NCBI GenBank assembly: GCA_035523875.1
Contig: DATKPY010000027.1
Span: forward strand, 54,271-118,270
Source of the DNA: JASHUC01 sp035523875
GTDB taxonomy: Bacteria > Pseudomonadota > Gammaproteobacteria > Steroidobacterales > Steroidobacteraceae
DNA length: 64,000 nucleotides
Reading direction: 5' to 3'
The notes below the pieces were generated by a model. The model saw nothing but the letters and a program-made list of their open reading frames with translations, ran no database searches and was not told the origin of the DNA. The position numbers and the translations under genes are program-made. This document shows positions 53,817-62,903 of this stretch, piece by piece; within the stretch, counting starts at the first letter, position 1, and each line of letters starts with the position of its first letter.

Positions 53817-54544
53817 GCGGCGCGCTCCTGCGGGCAAGCGGCCTCGCCAAGAGCTACAAGGGCCGACGGGTGGTCCAGGATCTTTCGCTCGAGGTTCGCG
53901 AGGGCGAGGTGGTGGGCCTCCTCGGCCCGAACGGGGCAGGCAAGACCACGGCTTTCTACATGATCGTCGGTCTGGTCGCCTGTGGAGCCGGACGCATCCA
54001 CCTGGGCGAGCGGGACGTGACCTTTCTGCCGATGCATCGGCGCGCGCAGCTCGGCATCGGCTACTTACCGCAAGAGGCGTCGGTCTTCCGCAAGCTCTCG
54101 GTCGAGGACAACGTCCTCGCGATCCTCGAGACGCGGCCGGATCTCGATCGGGCCGCGCGCGAGCAGCGGCTGGAGGAGCTGCTCGAGGAGCTCCGCATCG
54201 GCCACGTGCGCCGGACGCTCGGACTGTCGCTGTCCGGAGGCGAGCGGCGGCGCGTCGAGATCGCGCGCGCGCTCGCGGCCGATCCACGGTTCATGCTGCT
54301 CGATGAGCCGTTCGCGGGCGTTGACCCGCTCTCCGTCCTCGACATCCAGCGCATCGTGCGGGAGCTCACCGGACGCGGCATCGGGGTGCTCATCACCGAC
54401 CATAACGTGCGGGAGACCCTGGGGGTCTGCAACCGGGCATACATCGTCAATCAGGGAACCGTGATCGCTTCCGGATCCGCGGAAGAAATCCTTGCCAACC
54501 CCCAAGTGCGTGAGGTGTACTTGGGAGAGTCGTTCCGCCTGTGA
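53813..54544 (+). CDS. lptB: LPS export ABC transporter ATPase LptB
   Basis: 243 residues: Walker A GPNGAGKTT, Q-loop GYLPQEASVFRKLSVEDN, signature LSGGERRRVEIARAL, Walker B MLLDEPFAGVDP and the H-loop in TDHNVRETL. Drives LPS extraction with LptF/G, which are not in the window. GTG start overlapping lptA. Confidence 0.97.
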   Translation: MSGALLRASGLAKSYKGRRVVQDLSLEVREGEVVGLLGPNGAGKTTAFYMIVGLVACGAGRIHLGERDVTFLPMHRRAQLGIGYLPQEASVFRKLSVEDNVLAILETRPDLDRAAREQRLEELLEELRIGHVRRTLGLSLSGGERRRVEIARALAADPRFMLLDEPFAGVDPLSVLDIQRIVRELTGRGIGVLITDHNVRETLGVCNRAYIVNQGTVIASGSAEEILANPQVREVYLGESFRL

Positions 54545-54618
54545 GGCGGATTTTCCAACGATAAATTATTAATTTTCAATTACTTAGGAATGCACATCGC
54601 CCCGTCCGTGCAAGATCC

Positions 54619-56067
54619 ATGCTGAAACCTTCCCTGCAGCTGCGGCTGGGTCAGCAATTGACCATGACCCCGCAGCTGCAGCAGGCCATCCGACTCCTGC
54701 AGCTTCCGGCCCTCGAGCTCCAGGCTCACATCCGCCAGCTCCTCGAGAGCAACGTCATGCTCGAGTCGGCCGAGGAGACCGACGGCAACGTTCCGCTCGA
54801 GGAGTCGGATCTGCCGGCCTCGGCACCCGAGGCGGAGGCAGCGGCCGTTCAGCCCGCGGCCACGGACAACCGCGTCGAGGTCATCGACGAGCACTGGGGT
54901 GAGCAGAGCGTCGGCCCCTCGGACAGCTCCTGGAACGGAGAGGACGACGACCGCCAGCAGGAATTTGCCGATGCATCGGGCCAGTCCCTGCAGGAGCACC
55001 TGCTCTGGCAGCTGGAGCTCGCCCGGCTCGATTCCCAGTCACTCGCGATCGCGAGCGCAATCGTCGATGCCGTGAACGACGACGGCTACCTCACCGAGTC
55101 GCTCGTGGAGATCGCGGCGACCCTGCGACCGGAGATCGAGGTGCAGGCGGCCGACGTCGAGGCGGTGCTCGAGCGCGTGCAGCAGCTCGATCCGGCGGGC
55201 GTGGCAGCGCGCTCGGTCGGTGAGTGCATCGAGCTGCAGCTGCGGCAGCTCGATCGCGATGCACCCGGTGTGAGCGTCGCGATCGAGATCGCGCGTCACC
55301 ACCTCGAGCGCGTCGCCGAGCGCGAGCTGTCGCTCCTGCGCCGGGAGCTGCGCACCACCGAGGAGGAGCTCGCCGCAGCGCTCGTACTGGTGCGCAGCTG
55401 CCATCCGCGCCCCGGCGCCACCGTGAGCGCCGGATCCGCGGAGTACGTCGTTCCGGACGTATTCGTGCGCCGCACCGATCACGGCTGGGCCGTGGAAATC
55501 AATGCCGCGACGCTCCCGCGCGTGCGCTTGAACCACAGCTACGCGAATCTCATTGGCCGCAGCGCGAGTCACGCGAGCATGCGGGCACAACTGCAGGAGG
55601 CTCGCTGGCTCCTGAAGAGCCTCGAGATCCGCAACGACACGCTCATCAAGGTGGCGCGCTCGATCGTCGAGCGACAGACGGCCTTCCTCGAGCACGGCGA
55701 GGAGCACATGCGCCCGATGATCCTCAAGGACATCGCGGAGGCCGTCGAGATGCACGAATCGACCATCTCGCGCGTCACCTCCGGCAAGTACATGCACACC
55801 CCGCGCGGGGTGTTCGAGCTGCGCTATTTCTTCTCGAGCCAGGTCGAGGGCGCCGACGGCTCCGGCACCTCCTCGACGGCGATACGCGCGAAGATCAAGA
55901 AGCTCGTCAAGGACGAGACGCCGGAGGACCCCTTGAGCGACGGGCGGATCGCGGAGCTCCTCTCCGCGGAGGGGATTCCGGTCGCGCGCCGCACGATTGC
56001 GAAGTACCGCGAGAGCTTGGGCATCGCCCCGTCCAACGAGCGCAAGCGGGCAGGATCCAGACAATAG
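54619..56067 (+). CDS. rpoN: RNA polymerase sigma-54 factor RpoN
   Basis: 482 residues. The Gln/Leu-rich region I (LRLGQQLTMTPQLQQAIRLLQL), an acidic region II, the core-binding region, the DNA-binding HTH with HESTISRVTSGKYMHTPRG, and the C-terminal RpoN box ARRTIAKYRESLGI. Needed for -24/-12 promoters such as that of pilA at 7249. The 74-bp gap before it is strikingly AT-rich (54555-54592) and probably contains its promoter. Confidence 0.97.
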   Translation: MLKPSLQLRLGQQLTMTPQLQQAIRLLQLPALELQAHIRQLLESNVMLESAEETDGNVPLEESDLPASAPEAEAAAVQPAATDNRVEVIDEHWGEQSVGPSDSSWNGEDDDRQQEFADASGQSLQEHLLWQLELARLDSQSLAIASAIVDAVNDDGYLTESLVEIAATLRPEIEVQAADVEAVLERVQQLDPAGVAARSVGECIELQLRQLDRDAPGVSVAIEIARHHLERVAERELSLLRRELRTTEEELAAALVLVRSCHPRPGATVSAGSAEYVVPDVFVRRTDHGWAVEINAATLPRVRLNHSYANLIGRSASHASMRAQLQEARWLLKSLEIRNDTLIKVARSIVERQTAFLEHGEEHMRPMILKDIAEAVEMHESTISRVTSGKYMHTPRGVFELRYFFSSQVEGADGSGTSSTAIRAKIKKLVKDETPEDPLSDGRIAELLSAEGIPVARRTIAKYRESLGIAPSNERKRAGSRQ

Positions 56068-56089
56068 TGAGCATACGAGGAGACGAACA

Positions 56090-56410
56090 ATGCGGCTCAG
56101 CGTCACCGGTCATCACGTGGAAGTCACGCCTGCGCTGCGCGGGTATGTGGAGAGGAAGCTCGAGCGCATCGTGCGTCATTTCGATCAGGTGATCGACGTG
56201 CACTGCGTCCTCACGGTCGAGAAGCTGCGGCAGAAAGCCGAAGCGACTTTGCACGTGCGCGGATGCGACATCCATGCCGACGCGACGGAGATCGACATGT
56301 ACGCGGCGATCGACGTGCTCGCCGACAAGCTCGACCGCTGCGTGAAGAAGCACAAGGAGAAGCAGACCGATCACCACGCTGCCGAGGCGCAGCGCTCGGC
56401 GCGCGTCTAA
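56090..56410 (+). CDS. hpf: Ribosome hibernation promoting factor (short HPF)
   Basis: 106 residues from ATG 56090 (MRLSVTGHHVEVTPALRGYVERKLERI), with GAGGAGA upstream. Only the N-terminal S30AE domain is present, the short form that with RMF dimerises 70S ribosomes. Directly follows rpoN as in Pseudomonas and E. coli; ptsN, which normally follows, is absent. Confidence 0.94.
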   Translation: MRLSVTGHHVEVTPALRGYVERKLERIVRHFDQVIDVHCVLTVEKLRQKAEATLHVRGCDIHADATEIDMYAAIDVLADKLDRCVKKHKEKQTDHHAAEAQRSARV

Positions 56411-56473
56411 GCGGATCGTGCGCCAGCCGGGCACCGCGCCGGCCGCCCGAGCGCCTTGGGGGGTAGCAGTGCC

Positions 56474-57352
56474 GTGCGCATCGTCGTATTGAGCGGCCTT
56501 TCCGGCTCGGGCAAGAGCGTGGCACTGCACATGCTCGAGGATCTCGGCTTCTACTGCATCGACAATCTCCCCGCAGCGCTTCTCAAACCCTTCATCTCGC
56601 ACACCGTGCGCAGCGCCGATTCGAGCTACGCGCGCTCGGCGGTCGGGCTCGACGCGCGCAACACGCCGCAGGAGATCGCGACCGTGCCGATGCTGATCGA
56701 GGAGCTCAAGAAGAGCGGCATCGAGTGCGACGTGCTGTACCTCATTGCGAGCGACGAGGAGCTGCTGCGGCGTTTCGCGGAGACGCGGCGCAAGCACCCG
56801 ATGAGCCGCGAGCGCTTGAGCCTGCGCGAGGCGATCGAGAGCGAGCGCCGGCTCCTCGAGCCGATCGCGCACGCAGCCGACCAGATCATCGACACCTCGC
56901 GCCTGGGGGTGCACGAGCTGCGCGAGATCGTGCGCATGCGCGTCGAGCAGCGCAGCGCCGCGCCCCTTTCCATCACCTTCGAGTCCTTCGGCTTCAAGCA
57001 CGGAATCCCCGGCGATGCGGATTTCGTGTTCGATGCGCGGTCGCTCCCGAACCCCTACTGGGAGCCCGCCCTGAGGGTACTCACCGGCCGTGACGAGGCG
57101 GTGATCGGCTACCTCGAGTCCCATGGCGCGGTCGCCGCGCTTCTCGAGGACATCGAGCGCTTCATCGAGGCGCGCATCCCGGAGTACCGGGCGAGCTCGC
57201 GCGGCTATCTCACCGTCGCCGTCGGCTGCACCGGCGGGCAGCACCGCTCGGTGTACATCGTCGACCGGCTCGTCGCCCGCTTCGCGGCGCGCCACCGGCA
57301 CGTGGCCGGGCGCCACTGCGCGCTCGCGAGCGCCACGGTGCCCGCTCAGTAA
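56474..57352 (+). CDS. rapZ: RNase adapter RapZ
   Basis: 292 residues from GTG 56474 (MRIVVLSGLSGSGKS), preferred over TTG 56456 because homologues begin there and GGGGGG lies upstream. Walker A GLSGSGKS, DARNTPQEI, and C-terminal IAVGCTGGQHRSVYI-type VGCTGGQHRSVYIV. In E. coli RapZ senses glucosamine-6-phosphate and delivers GlmZ to RNase E. Overlaps the convergent proS stop by 7 bp. ptsN and npr, usual neighbours, are missing. Confidence 0.94.
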   Translation: MRIVVLSGLSGSGKSVALHMLEDLGFYCIDNLPAALLKPFISHTVRSADSSYARSAVGLDARNTPQEIATVPMLIEELKKSGIECDVLYLIASDEELLRRFAETRRKHPMSRERLSLREAIESERRLLEPIAHAADQIIDTSRLGVHELREIVRMRVEQRSAAPLSITFESFGFKHGIPGDADFVFDARSLPNPYWEPALRVLTGRDEAVIGYLESHGAVAALLEDIERFIEARIPEYRASSRGYLTVAVGCTGGQHRSVYIVDRLVARFAARHRHVAGRHCALASATVPAQ

Positions 57353-58884
57353 GCGCGACCGAGGAGCACCTGCTCGCGCGCGGGAGCACCCGTGAGCGCG
57401 CAGCGCTGTCCCGCGACACTTTCCTGCTCGAGGGGCGCGACGCGCACGCTCACCTTGAGCGCCTTCAGCTCGCGCTCCACGGCCAAGAGTGCCGCACCTT
57501 CGGGCCGCGCCCAGGGAAGCTTCACCCACCCGCGAAAGGACTCCTCGTCCCCGGATTCCGCGAAGTAGCTCTCGAGCTCGGCGAGCGTCGCGATGTCGCT
57601 GCGGATGTTCGCCGTGAGCCGCGCGCGCGCTTCGCCGTGGAGGGAGGCGTGGATCTCGGCAAGAAGCTCCGGCGCCCTGTGCACGAGCTCAGCGCGCGCG
57701 ATCGCGCTCGATTCAATGCGCTCGCCGTTGCGCGCGCGATCCCGCCGGATGAGCGTCGCAGCCCCGGAGCTCATGTCGCGCGCGCCGACCTCGCACACGA
57801 TCGGCACGCCCCGCTTGATCCATGACCAGCGCTTGTCGATGGCACGCGCGGATTTGCGATCCACCAGTGCGCGGATAGGCTCGCCCAGGGCCGATGCCGC
57901 ACGAAGCTCACGGGCAAGCGTCTCGCAATACTCGAGAACCGCGCCGTCCTCGGGCCGCTCGCGCAGGATCGGCACGAGCACAATCTGCTGCGGAGCGACC
58001 GCGGGCGGGAGCTTGAGCCCATCGTCGTCCCCGTGAGTCATGACGACGCCGCCGACGAGCCGCGTGGAGGCGCCCCAGCTCGTCGTGTGCGCGTAGGCGA
58101 GGTCGCCATTCTCCGTCTGGTAACGGATGCTCTGCGCACGCGCGAAGTTGGTCCCGAGATAGTGTGCCGTGCCCGCCTGCAGCGCCTTCCCATCCTGCAT
58201 CATCGCCTCGATCGAGAAGGTGCTGTCGGCGCCCGGGAAGCGCTCGTGCGGAGGCTTCTCCCCGGCGATCACCGGCATCGCGAGCCGGTCCTCGGCGAAC
58301 GAGCGGTAGATCTCGAGCATCCGCAGCGTCTCCTCGAGCGCTTCCTCGGCCGTCGCATGCGCGGTGTGCCCCTCCTGCCAGAGGAACTCGGCGGTCCGCA
58401 GGAACAGGCGCGGCCGCATTTCCCAGCGGACCACGTTCGCCCACTGATTGAGCAGCATCGGCAGATCGCGATACGAGCGTATCCAGCGCTGGAACGCCGC
58501 GCCGATCATCGTTTCGGATGTGGGCCGCACCACGAGCGGCTCCTCGAGCCGCGCGTCCGGGTCAGGCTGCAGCACGCCATCGATCGTGCGCAGACGGTGA
58601 TGGGTCACCACCGCCATCTCGCGTGCGAAGCCCTCGACGTGCTCGGCTTCCTTGGCGATGAAGCTCAGGGGAATGAAGAGCGGAAAATAGCAGTTCTCAT
58701 GGCCGGTCTCGCGAAAGCGCCGATCGAGCAGCTCCTGCATGCGCTGCCAGATGCCATAGCCCCAGGGACGGATGATCATGCAGCCGCGCACGCCGGATTC
58801 CTCGGCGAGATCGCCCGCTTCGACCACCGCCTGATACCAGGCGGGAAAGTTCTCGGAGCGCGTGACGGAAATTGCGTGCTTCAT
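57346..58884 (-). CDS. proS: Prolyl-tRNA synthetase, archaeal/eukaryotic (type 3) form
   Basis: 512 residues. Begins with SVTRSENFPAWYQAVVEAGDLAEESGVRGCMIIRPWGYGIW, motif 2 RWEMRPRLFLRTAEFLWQEGHTAHA, then motif 3 in the HGDDDGLKLPPAVAPQQIV region and an anticodon domain. It lacks the INS editing domain that separates motifs 2 and 3 in the 570-residue E. coli type. It ends with a C-terminal extension of the ProS-C kind. Unusual for gammaproteobacteria, which mostly have the bacterial type. Overlaps rapZ 3' end by 7 bp. Confidence 0.9.
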   Translation of the reverse strand: MKHAISVTRSENFPAWYQAVVEAGDLAEESGVRGCMIIRPWGYGIWQRMQELLDRRFRETGHENCYFPLFIPLSFIAKEAEHVEGFAREMAVVTHHRLRTIDGVLQPDPDARLEEPLVVRPTSETMIGAAFQRWIRSYRDLPMLLNQWANVVRWEMRPRLFLRTAEFLWQEGHTAHATAEEALEETLRMLEIYRSFAEDRLAMPVIAGEKPPHERFPGADSTFSIEAMMQDGKALQAGTAHYLGTNFARAQSIRYQTENGDLAYAHTTSWGASTRLVGGVVMTHGDDDGLKLPPAVAPQQIVLVPILRERPEDGAVLEYCETLARELRAASALGEPIRALVDRKSARAIDKRWSWIKRGVPIVCEVGARDMSSGAATLIRRDRARNGERIESSAIARAELVHRAPELLAEIHASLHGEARARLTANIRSDIATLAELESYFAESGDEESFRGWVKLPWARPEGAALLAVERELKALKVSVRVAPLEQESVAGQRCALTGAPAREQVLLGRAY

Positions 58885-58898
58885 CGGACGATCCTACC

Positions 58899-60146
58899 TC
58901 AGGTGGCCTGCGCGACGCCGGACGCCGCGAGCACGGACGGCAGGCGCTCGCCACTCATGAATGCGACGAGTGCCGTGCGCGCCTCCATCGCGTCGCGGTA
59001 GCCGAGCTCGATGAGCTCGCGCGTGAATCCCGCATCGAACATGAGGTAGCTCGCGAGCTGGCTGCCGGCGAGATCGCCCGCGCCGATCACGCGCAGAAGC
59101 GCGCGCAGCCCCCGGGGCATCTCGCCCACGTGGCGCGCCGCGATCTCGCGCGGATCGATGCTCGGGGCAAGCATCAGCGTCTCGACCTCGCGCAGCCCCG
59201 GGACCGATTCCGGAGCGGCGCGCACCAGCTCGTTGAGCCGCTCGAGCTGCTCGAGATCGGCGAAGATCTGATCCGTGAACAGCGTATCGAGCATGAAGCC
59301 GAAGATCTGCCCGGGAGTGGGCGAGCCGCTCGGGATCTGCGTGGTTGCGACCCCCGCGGCGCGGCGCGCCCGCACGCCGAGCACCAGGAGGCGGTCGGCA
59401 CCGAGATGCACGGCCGGGCTCAATGGGGCGAGCTGGCGCATCGCCCCGTCGCCGAAGTACTCCTCGCCGAGCCGCATGGGGGGAAAGAGCAGCGGCACCC
59501 CGACGCTCGCCATCAGGTGATCGAGCGTGAGGAGCGTGCGGCGCCCGAGGCGCTGGGAGCGCGCCCACTCCTCGACCTCATCGGCGGCATCGAAGAAGGT
59601 GACCGACTGCCCGCTCGCGTAGCTCGTCGCGCACAGCGCGACGGCGCGCAGGTGTCCGCGCTCGATGCTGGCACGGATCCGCGGCCACTCGATCCGCAGG
59701 GACAGCAGCTCCCGCAGCGGGGAGTTGTCGAGGATCGACCTGGGTGGCGCGAGCAGCAGTCCGCTCGTCATGAGCGAGAGCGTCCAGTGAAGCCCCGCGC
59801 GCAGCATGTGCAGCGCGTCCACGAGGAACACCTGCGAGACCCGGAAGTTCGCCCACACATCCTCGAGCCCGGCGATCGCTTTGCGCCAGCGATGCGCCTG
59901 CGAGGCGAGCACCGCGGCGGCGACCGCGCCGGCCGAGGTGCCGACGATCACTGGAAAGGGGTTGCGGCCGCGCGGCAGCAGCTCCCCGAGCGCGCGCAGC
60001 ACCCCGATCTGGTAGGCCGAGCGTGCCCCGCCGCCCGTGAGCACCAGGCCGACAAGCGGCTGTCGGCCCGCGCTGCTCGGGCGCGAGCGATCGAAGGACC
60101 GCACCGAGGCGGGCTCGCCGTGAGTGGGGCGGCGGCCATTGTCCAT
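58899..60146 (-). CDS. Patatin-like phospholipase
   Basis: 415 residues. Oxyanion loop LTGGGARSAYQIG (Gly38-40), nucleophile Ser71 in GTSAG, and catalytic Asp233 in FGDGAMRQL; all three are intact. No signal peptide or membrane helix, so a cytoplasmic or peripheral lipid hydrolase. The C-terminal half is the extended helical region of the bacterial RssA-like/YlbK subfamily. 14-nt gap to proS downstream suggests one transcript; functional link unclear. Confidence 0.88.
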   Translation of the reverse strand: MDNGRRPTHGEPASVRSFDRSRPSSAGRQPLVGLVLTGGGARSAYQIGVLRALGELLPRGRNPFPVIVGTSAGAVAAAVLASQAHRWRKAIAGLEDVWANFRVSQVFLVDALHMLRAGLHWTLSLMTSGLLLAPPRSILDNSPLRELLSLRIEWPRIRASIERGHLRAVALCATSYASGQSVTFFDAADEVEEWARSQRLGRRTLLTLDHLMASVGVPLLFPPMRLGEEYFGDGAMRQLAPLSPAVHLGADRLLVLGVRARRAAGVATTQIPSGSPTPGQIFGFMLDTLFTDQIFADLEQLERLNELVRAAPESVPGLREVETLMLAPSIDPREIAARHVGEMPRGLRALLRVIGAGDLAGSQLASYLMFDAGFTRELIELGYRDAMEARTALVAFMSGERLPSVLAASGVAQAT

Positions 60147-60174
60147 AAAGGTTGGAGTCTACCGCGACGCCGGC

Positions 60175-61611
60175 TCAAGGGACCTGCAGGATCTGCATCG
60201 AGTTGGTGCCGCCTTCGACCCCCGTGAGCTCACCCTTGGTGAGGATGACGAGATCCCCGCGGCGAACGAGCGCGAGATCGAGCAGCCGCGAGAAGATCGA
60301 GTTGTAAAGGGTCTCGACCGCGCGCGCATCCGTCACGTCGAAGATCACAGGGTAGACTCCCCGATACATCGTCACGCGGCGCAGCGTCTCCTGGTGGCGC
60401 GTGAAGGCATAGATCGGAATGTCGGAGCGGATGCGCGACATCCACAGCGGCGTCGCCCCGGACTCCGTGAGCGCGACGATCGCGCGAACCTTCATGTGGT
60501 TCGCCGTGTACATCACGGCCATCGCGATCGCCTCCTCGGTGCCGAGAAACAGTCCGTCGACGCGATGGCGCGTGCGACTGTGGGCGAGCTGATATTTCTC
60601 CGCTCCGCCGATCACCTGCGCCATCGCCTGCACGGCCTTCACCGGATAGCGTCCGGTTGCGCTCTCGGCCGACAGCATCACCGCGTCCGTGCCGTCCATC
60701 ACCGCGTTCGCTACGTCGCTCACCTCGGCGCGCGTCGGCACCGGGCTCTGAATCATCGACTCCATCATCTGCGTGGCGGTGATCACGACCCGGTTCTTGG
60801 CGCGCGACTGATGAATGATGGTCTTCTGCAGGCCCGTGAGCTCGGCGTAGCCCATCTCCACGGCGAGATCCCCGCGCGCGACCATGACCACGTCGGCCGC
60901 ACTGATGATCCCGTTTAAGTTCGCGATGGCCTCGTGGCGCTCGATCTTGGCGACGATGTGCGCGTCGCTCCCGGCCTCGCGCACCAGCGTGCGCGCCTGC
61001 TCGACGTCGGCGGGACCGCGCGCGAACGATACGGCGACGTAGTCGATGGCGGATTCGGCGGCGAAGCGGATGTCCTCGCGGTCCTTGTCCGAGAGCGCCG
61101 GAGCGGAGATGCCGCCGCCCTGGCGATTGAGCCCCTTGCGGTCGGAGAGCTCCCCGCCGGCGCGCACTCGGCAGTCGATCTGCGTGCCCGCGACGCGCTC
61201 CACGTCGAGCACGATCTGTCCGTCGGACAGCAGGAGCGTATCGCCGGCCGTCACGTCGCGCGGCAGATCCCGATACGCAACCCCGACGCGCTCCACCGTC
61301 CCGCCCTTCGGATCCATCGCGGTATCGAGGGTAAAGGGTTGACCTTCGATGAGCTGGATGCGTCCGCCGACGAAGCCCTCGATGCGAATCTTCGGTCCGC
61401 CGAGATCGAGCAGCACCCCGATGCTCGAGTTGACCTCCTCCGCCGCGGCGCGCACCAGGCGCAGGCGCCGCTCGAGATCCGCGCGCGTGCCGTGCGAGGC
61501 GTTGAGCCGCACCACATTGACGCCGGCGCGCATCATCTCCGCGAGCACGCCGGGGTCGTCGGTCGCGGGTCCTGCCGTTGCGACAATCTTCGTGCGCCTC
61601 GATGTGTCCAT
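60175..61611 (-). CDS. pyk: Pyruvate kinase
   Basis: 478 residues from ATG 61611 (MDTSRRTKIVATAGPATDD). The substrate motif is VVRLNASHGT, with Ala where most enzymes have Phe. The catalytic KIERHEAIANL, VARGDLAVEMGYAELTGLQK, and MLSAESATGRYPVKAV are complete. Converts PEP to pyruvate, last step of glycolysis. The third gene of gap-pgk-pyk, all minus strand. Confidence 0.95.
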   Translation of the reverse strand: MDTSRRTKIVATAGPATDDPGVLAEMMRAGVNVVRLNASHGTRADLERRLRLVRAAAEEVNSSIGVLLDLGGPKIRIEGFVGGRIQLIEGQPFTLDTAMDPKGGTVERVGVAYRDLPRDVTAGDTLLLSDGQIVLDVERVAGTQIDCRVRAGGELSDRKGLNRQGGGISAPALSDKDREDIRFAAESAIDYVAVSFARGPADVEQARTLVREAGSDAHIVAKIERHEAIANLNGIISAADVVMVARGDLAVEMGYAELTGLQKTIIHQSRAKNRVVITATQMMESMIQSPVPTRAEVSDVANAVMDGTDAVMLSAESATGRYPVKAVQAMAQVIGGAEKYQLAHSRTRHRVDGLFLGTEEAIAMAVMYTANHMKVRAIVALTESGATPLWMSRIRSDIPIYAFTRHQETLRRVTMYRGVYPVIFDVTDARAVETLYNSIFSRLLDLALVRRGDLVILTKGELTGVEGGTNSMQILQVP

Positions 61612-61672
61612 GGTGATGATCCGTTCCGTTGCGGGCGCCGCGTGCCCGGTAGCGCGGCTCATCGAGCGCGAC

Positions 61673-62848
61673 TCATGAGGCGCGCGACTCGAGAACTGCG
61701 ACGGCCGGCAGCGTCTTGCCCTCGACGAACTCGAGGAACGCGCCGCCGCCGGTCGAGATGTAGGAGATGCCGTCTGCGACACCGTATTTCTCGATCGCAG
61801 CGAGGGTGTCGCCTCCGCCTGCGAGCGAGAATGCCTTGCTGCGGGCGATCGCCGCGGCAACCGCCCGCGTGCCCTCGCCGAACTGGTCGTATTCGAATAC
61901 TCCGAGCGGACCGTTCCAGATGATCGTTCCGGCCGACTCGAGCGAGGCGCCGAAACGCTCGGCGGAGTCCGGACCGATATCGAGGATCATCTCATCGGCG
62001 CGCACGTCGTGGATCGAGCGGATGTCGGCGTGCGCCGTCGCGGCGAGCTCCTTCGCGACCACCACGTCGGTCGGCAGCGGAATCTCCGCGCCGCGCTCCC
62101 GCGCCTGCGTCATCAGCCGCCGCGCGATGTCGAGCATCTCGGCCTCGTGAAGGGACTTGCCGACCGCGATGCCGGTCGCCGCCAGGAAGGTATTGGCGAT
62201 CCCGCCGCCCGCGATCAGCCGGTCGACCTTCGCAAGCAGCGCCTCGAGCACGGTCAGCTTCGTCGAGACCTTCGAGCCACCGACGATCGCAACCAGCGGG
62301 CGCGCCGGGCTCTTGAGCGCGCGCTCGAGCGCTTCGAGCTCGCCCACCAGGAGCGGCCCGGCACAGGCGCGCCGAGCAAAGCGCGCCACGCCGTGGGTGC
62401 TGGCCTCGGCGCGATGAGCGGTCGCGAATGCGTCCATGACGAACACGTCGCAGAGCGCGGCCATGCGGCGTGCGAGCTCCTCGCTGTCCCGCTTCTCGCC
62501 CTTGATGAAGCGCACATTCTCGCAGAGCACCGCCTCACCGGGCGCGCAGTCGACTCCATCGAGCCACTCGCGTCGCAGCGGCACGGGCTTGCCAAGAAGC
62601 TCCGAGAGGCGCGCGGCGACCGGCGCGAGCGACAGCTTCTCGTCGAAGACGCCCTCGGCGGGGCGCCCGAGGTGGGACAGGATGAATACCTTCGCGCCCG
62701 CCTCCATGCAGCTGCGCACCGTGGGCAGCGCCGCACGGATCCGTGCATCGCTCGTCACGACCCCGTCCTGCACGGGGACATTGAGGTCCTCGCGCAACAG
62801 CACCCGCTTGCCGCGCAGGTCGAGATCGCTCATCCGTACAACCCTCAT
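61673..62848 (-). CDS. pgk: Phosphoglycerate kinase
   Basis: 391 residues; ATG 62848 (MRVVRMSDLDLRGKRVLLREDLNVP) with GGAGGACAGG upstream matches the start of known Pgk proteins. SHLGRP, ENVRFIKGEK, GGSKVSTKLTVLEAL and the C-terminal STGGGAFLEFVEGKTLPAV carry the substrate and nucleotide loops. 54-nt gap after gap. Confidence 0.96.
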   Translation of the reverse strand: MRVVRMSDLDLRGKRVLLREDLNVPVQDGVVTSDARIRAALPTVRSCMEAGAKVFILSHLGRPAEGVFDEKLSLAPVAARLSELLGKPVPLRREWLDGVDCAPGEAVLCENVRFIKGEKRDSEELARRMAALCDVFVMDAFATAHRAEASTHGVARFARRACAGPLLVGELEALERALKSPARPLVAIVGGSKVSTKLTVLEALLAKVDRLIAGGGIANTFLAATGIAVGKSLHEAEMLDIARRLMTQARERGAEIPLPTDVVVAKELAATAHADIRSIHDVRADEMILDIGPDSAERFGASLESAGTIIWNGPLGVFEYDQFGEGTRAVAAAIARSKAFSLAGGGDTLAAIEKYGVADGISYISTGGGAFLEFVEGKTLPAVAVLESRAS

Positions 62849-62903
62849 GGCATCCTGTCCTCCTGCGAAGGCCGAGCAGGCACGGCGGCCGCGGGCATGC
62901 GCT

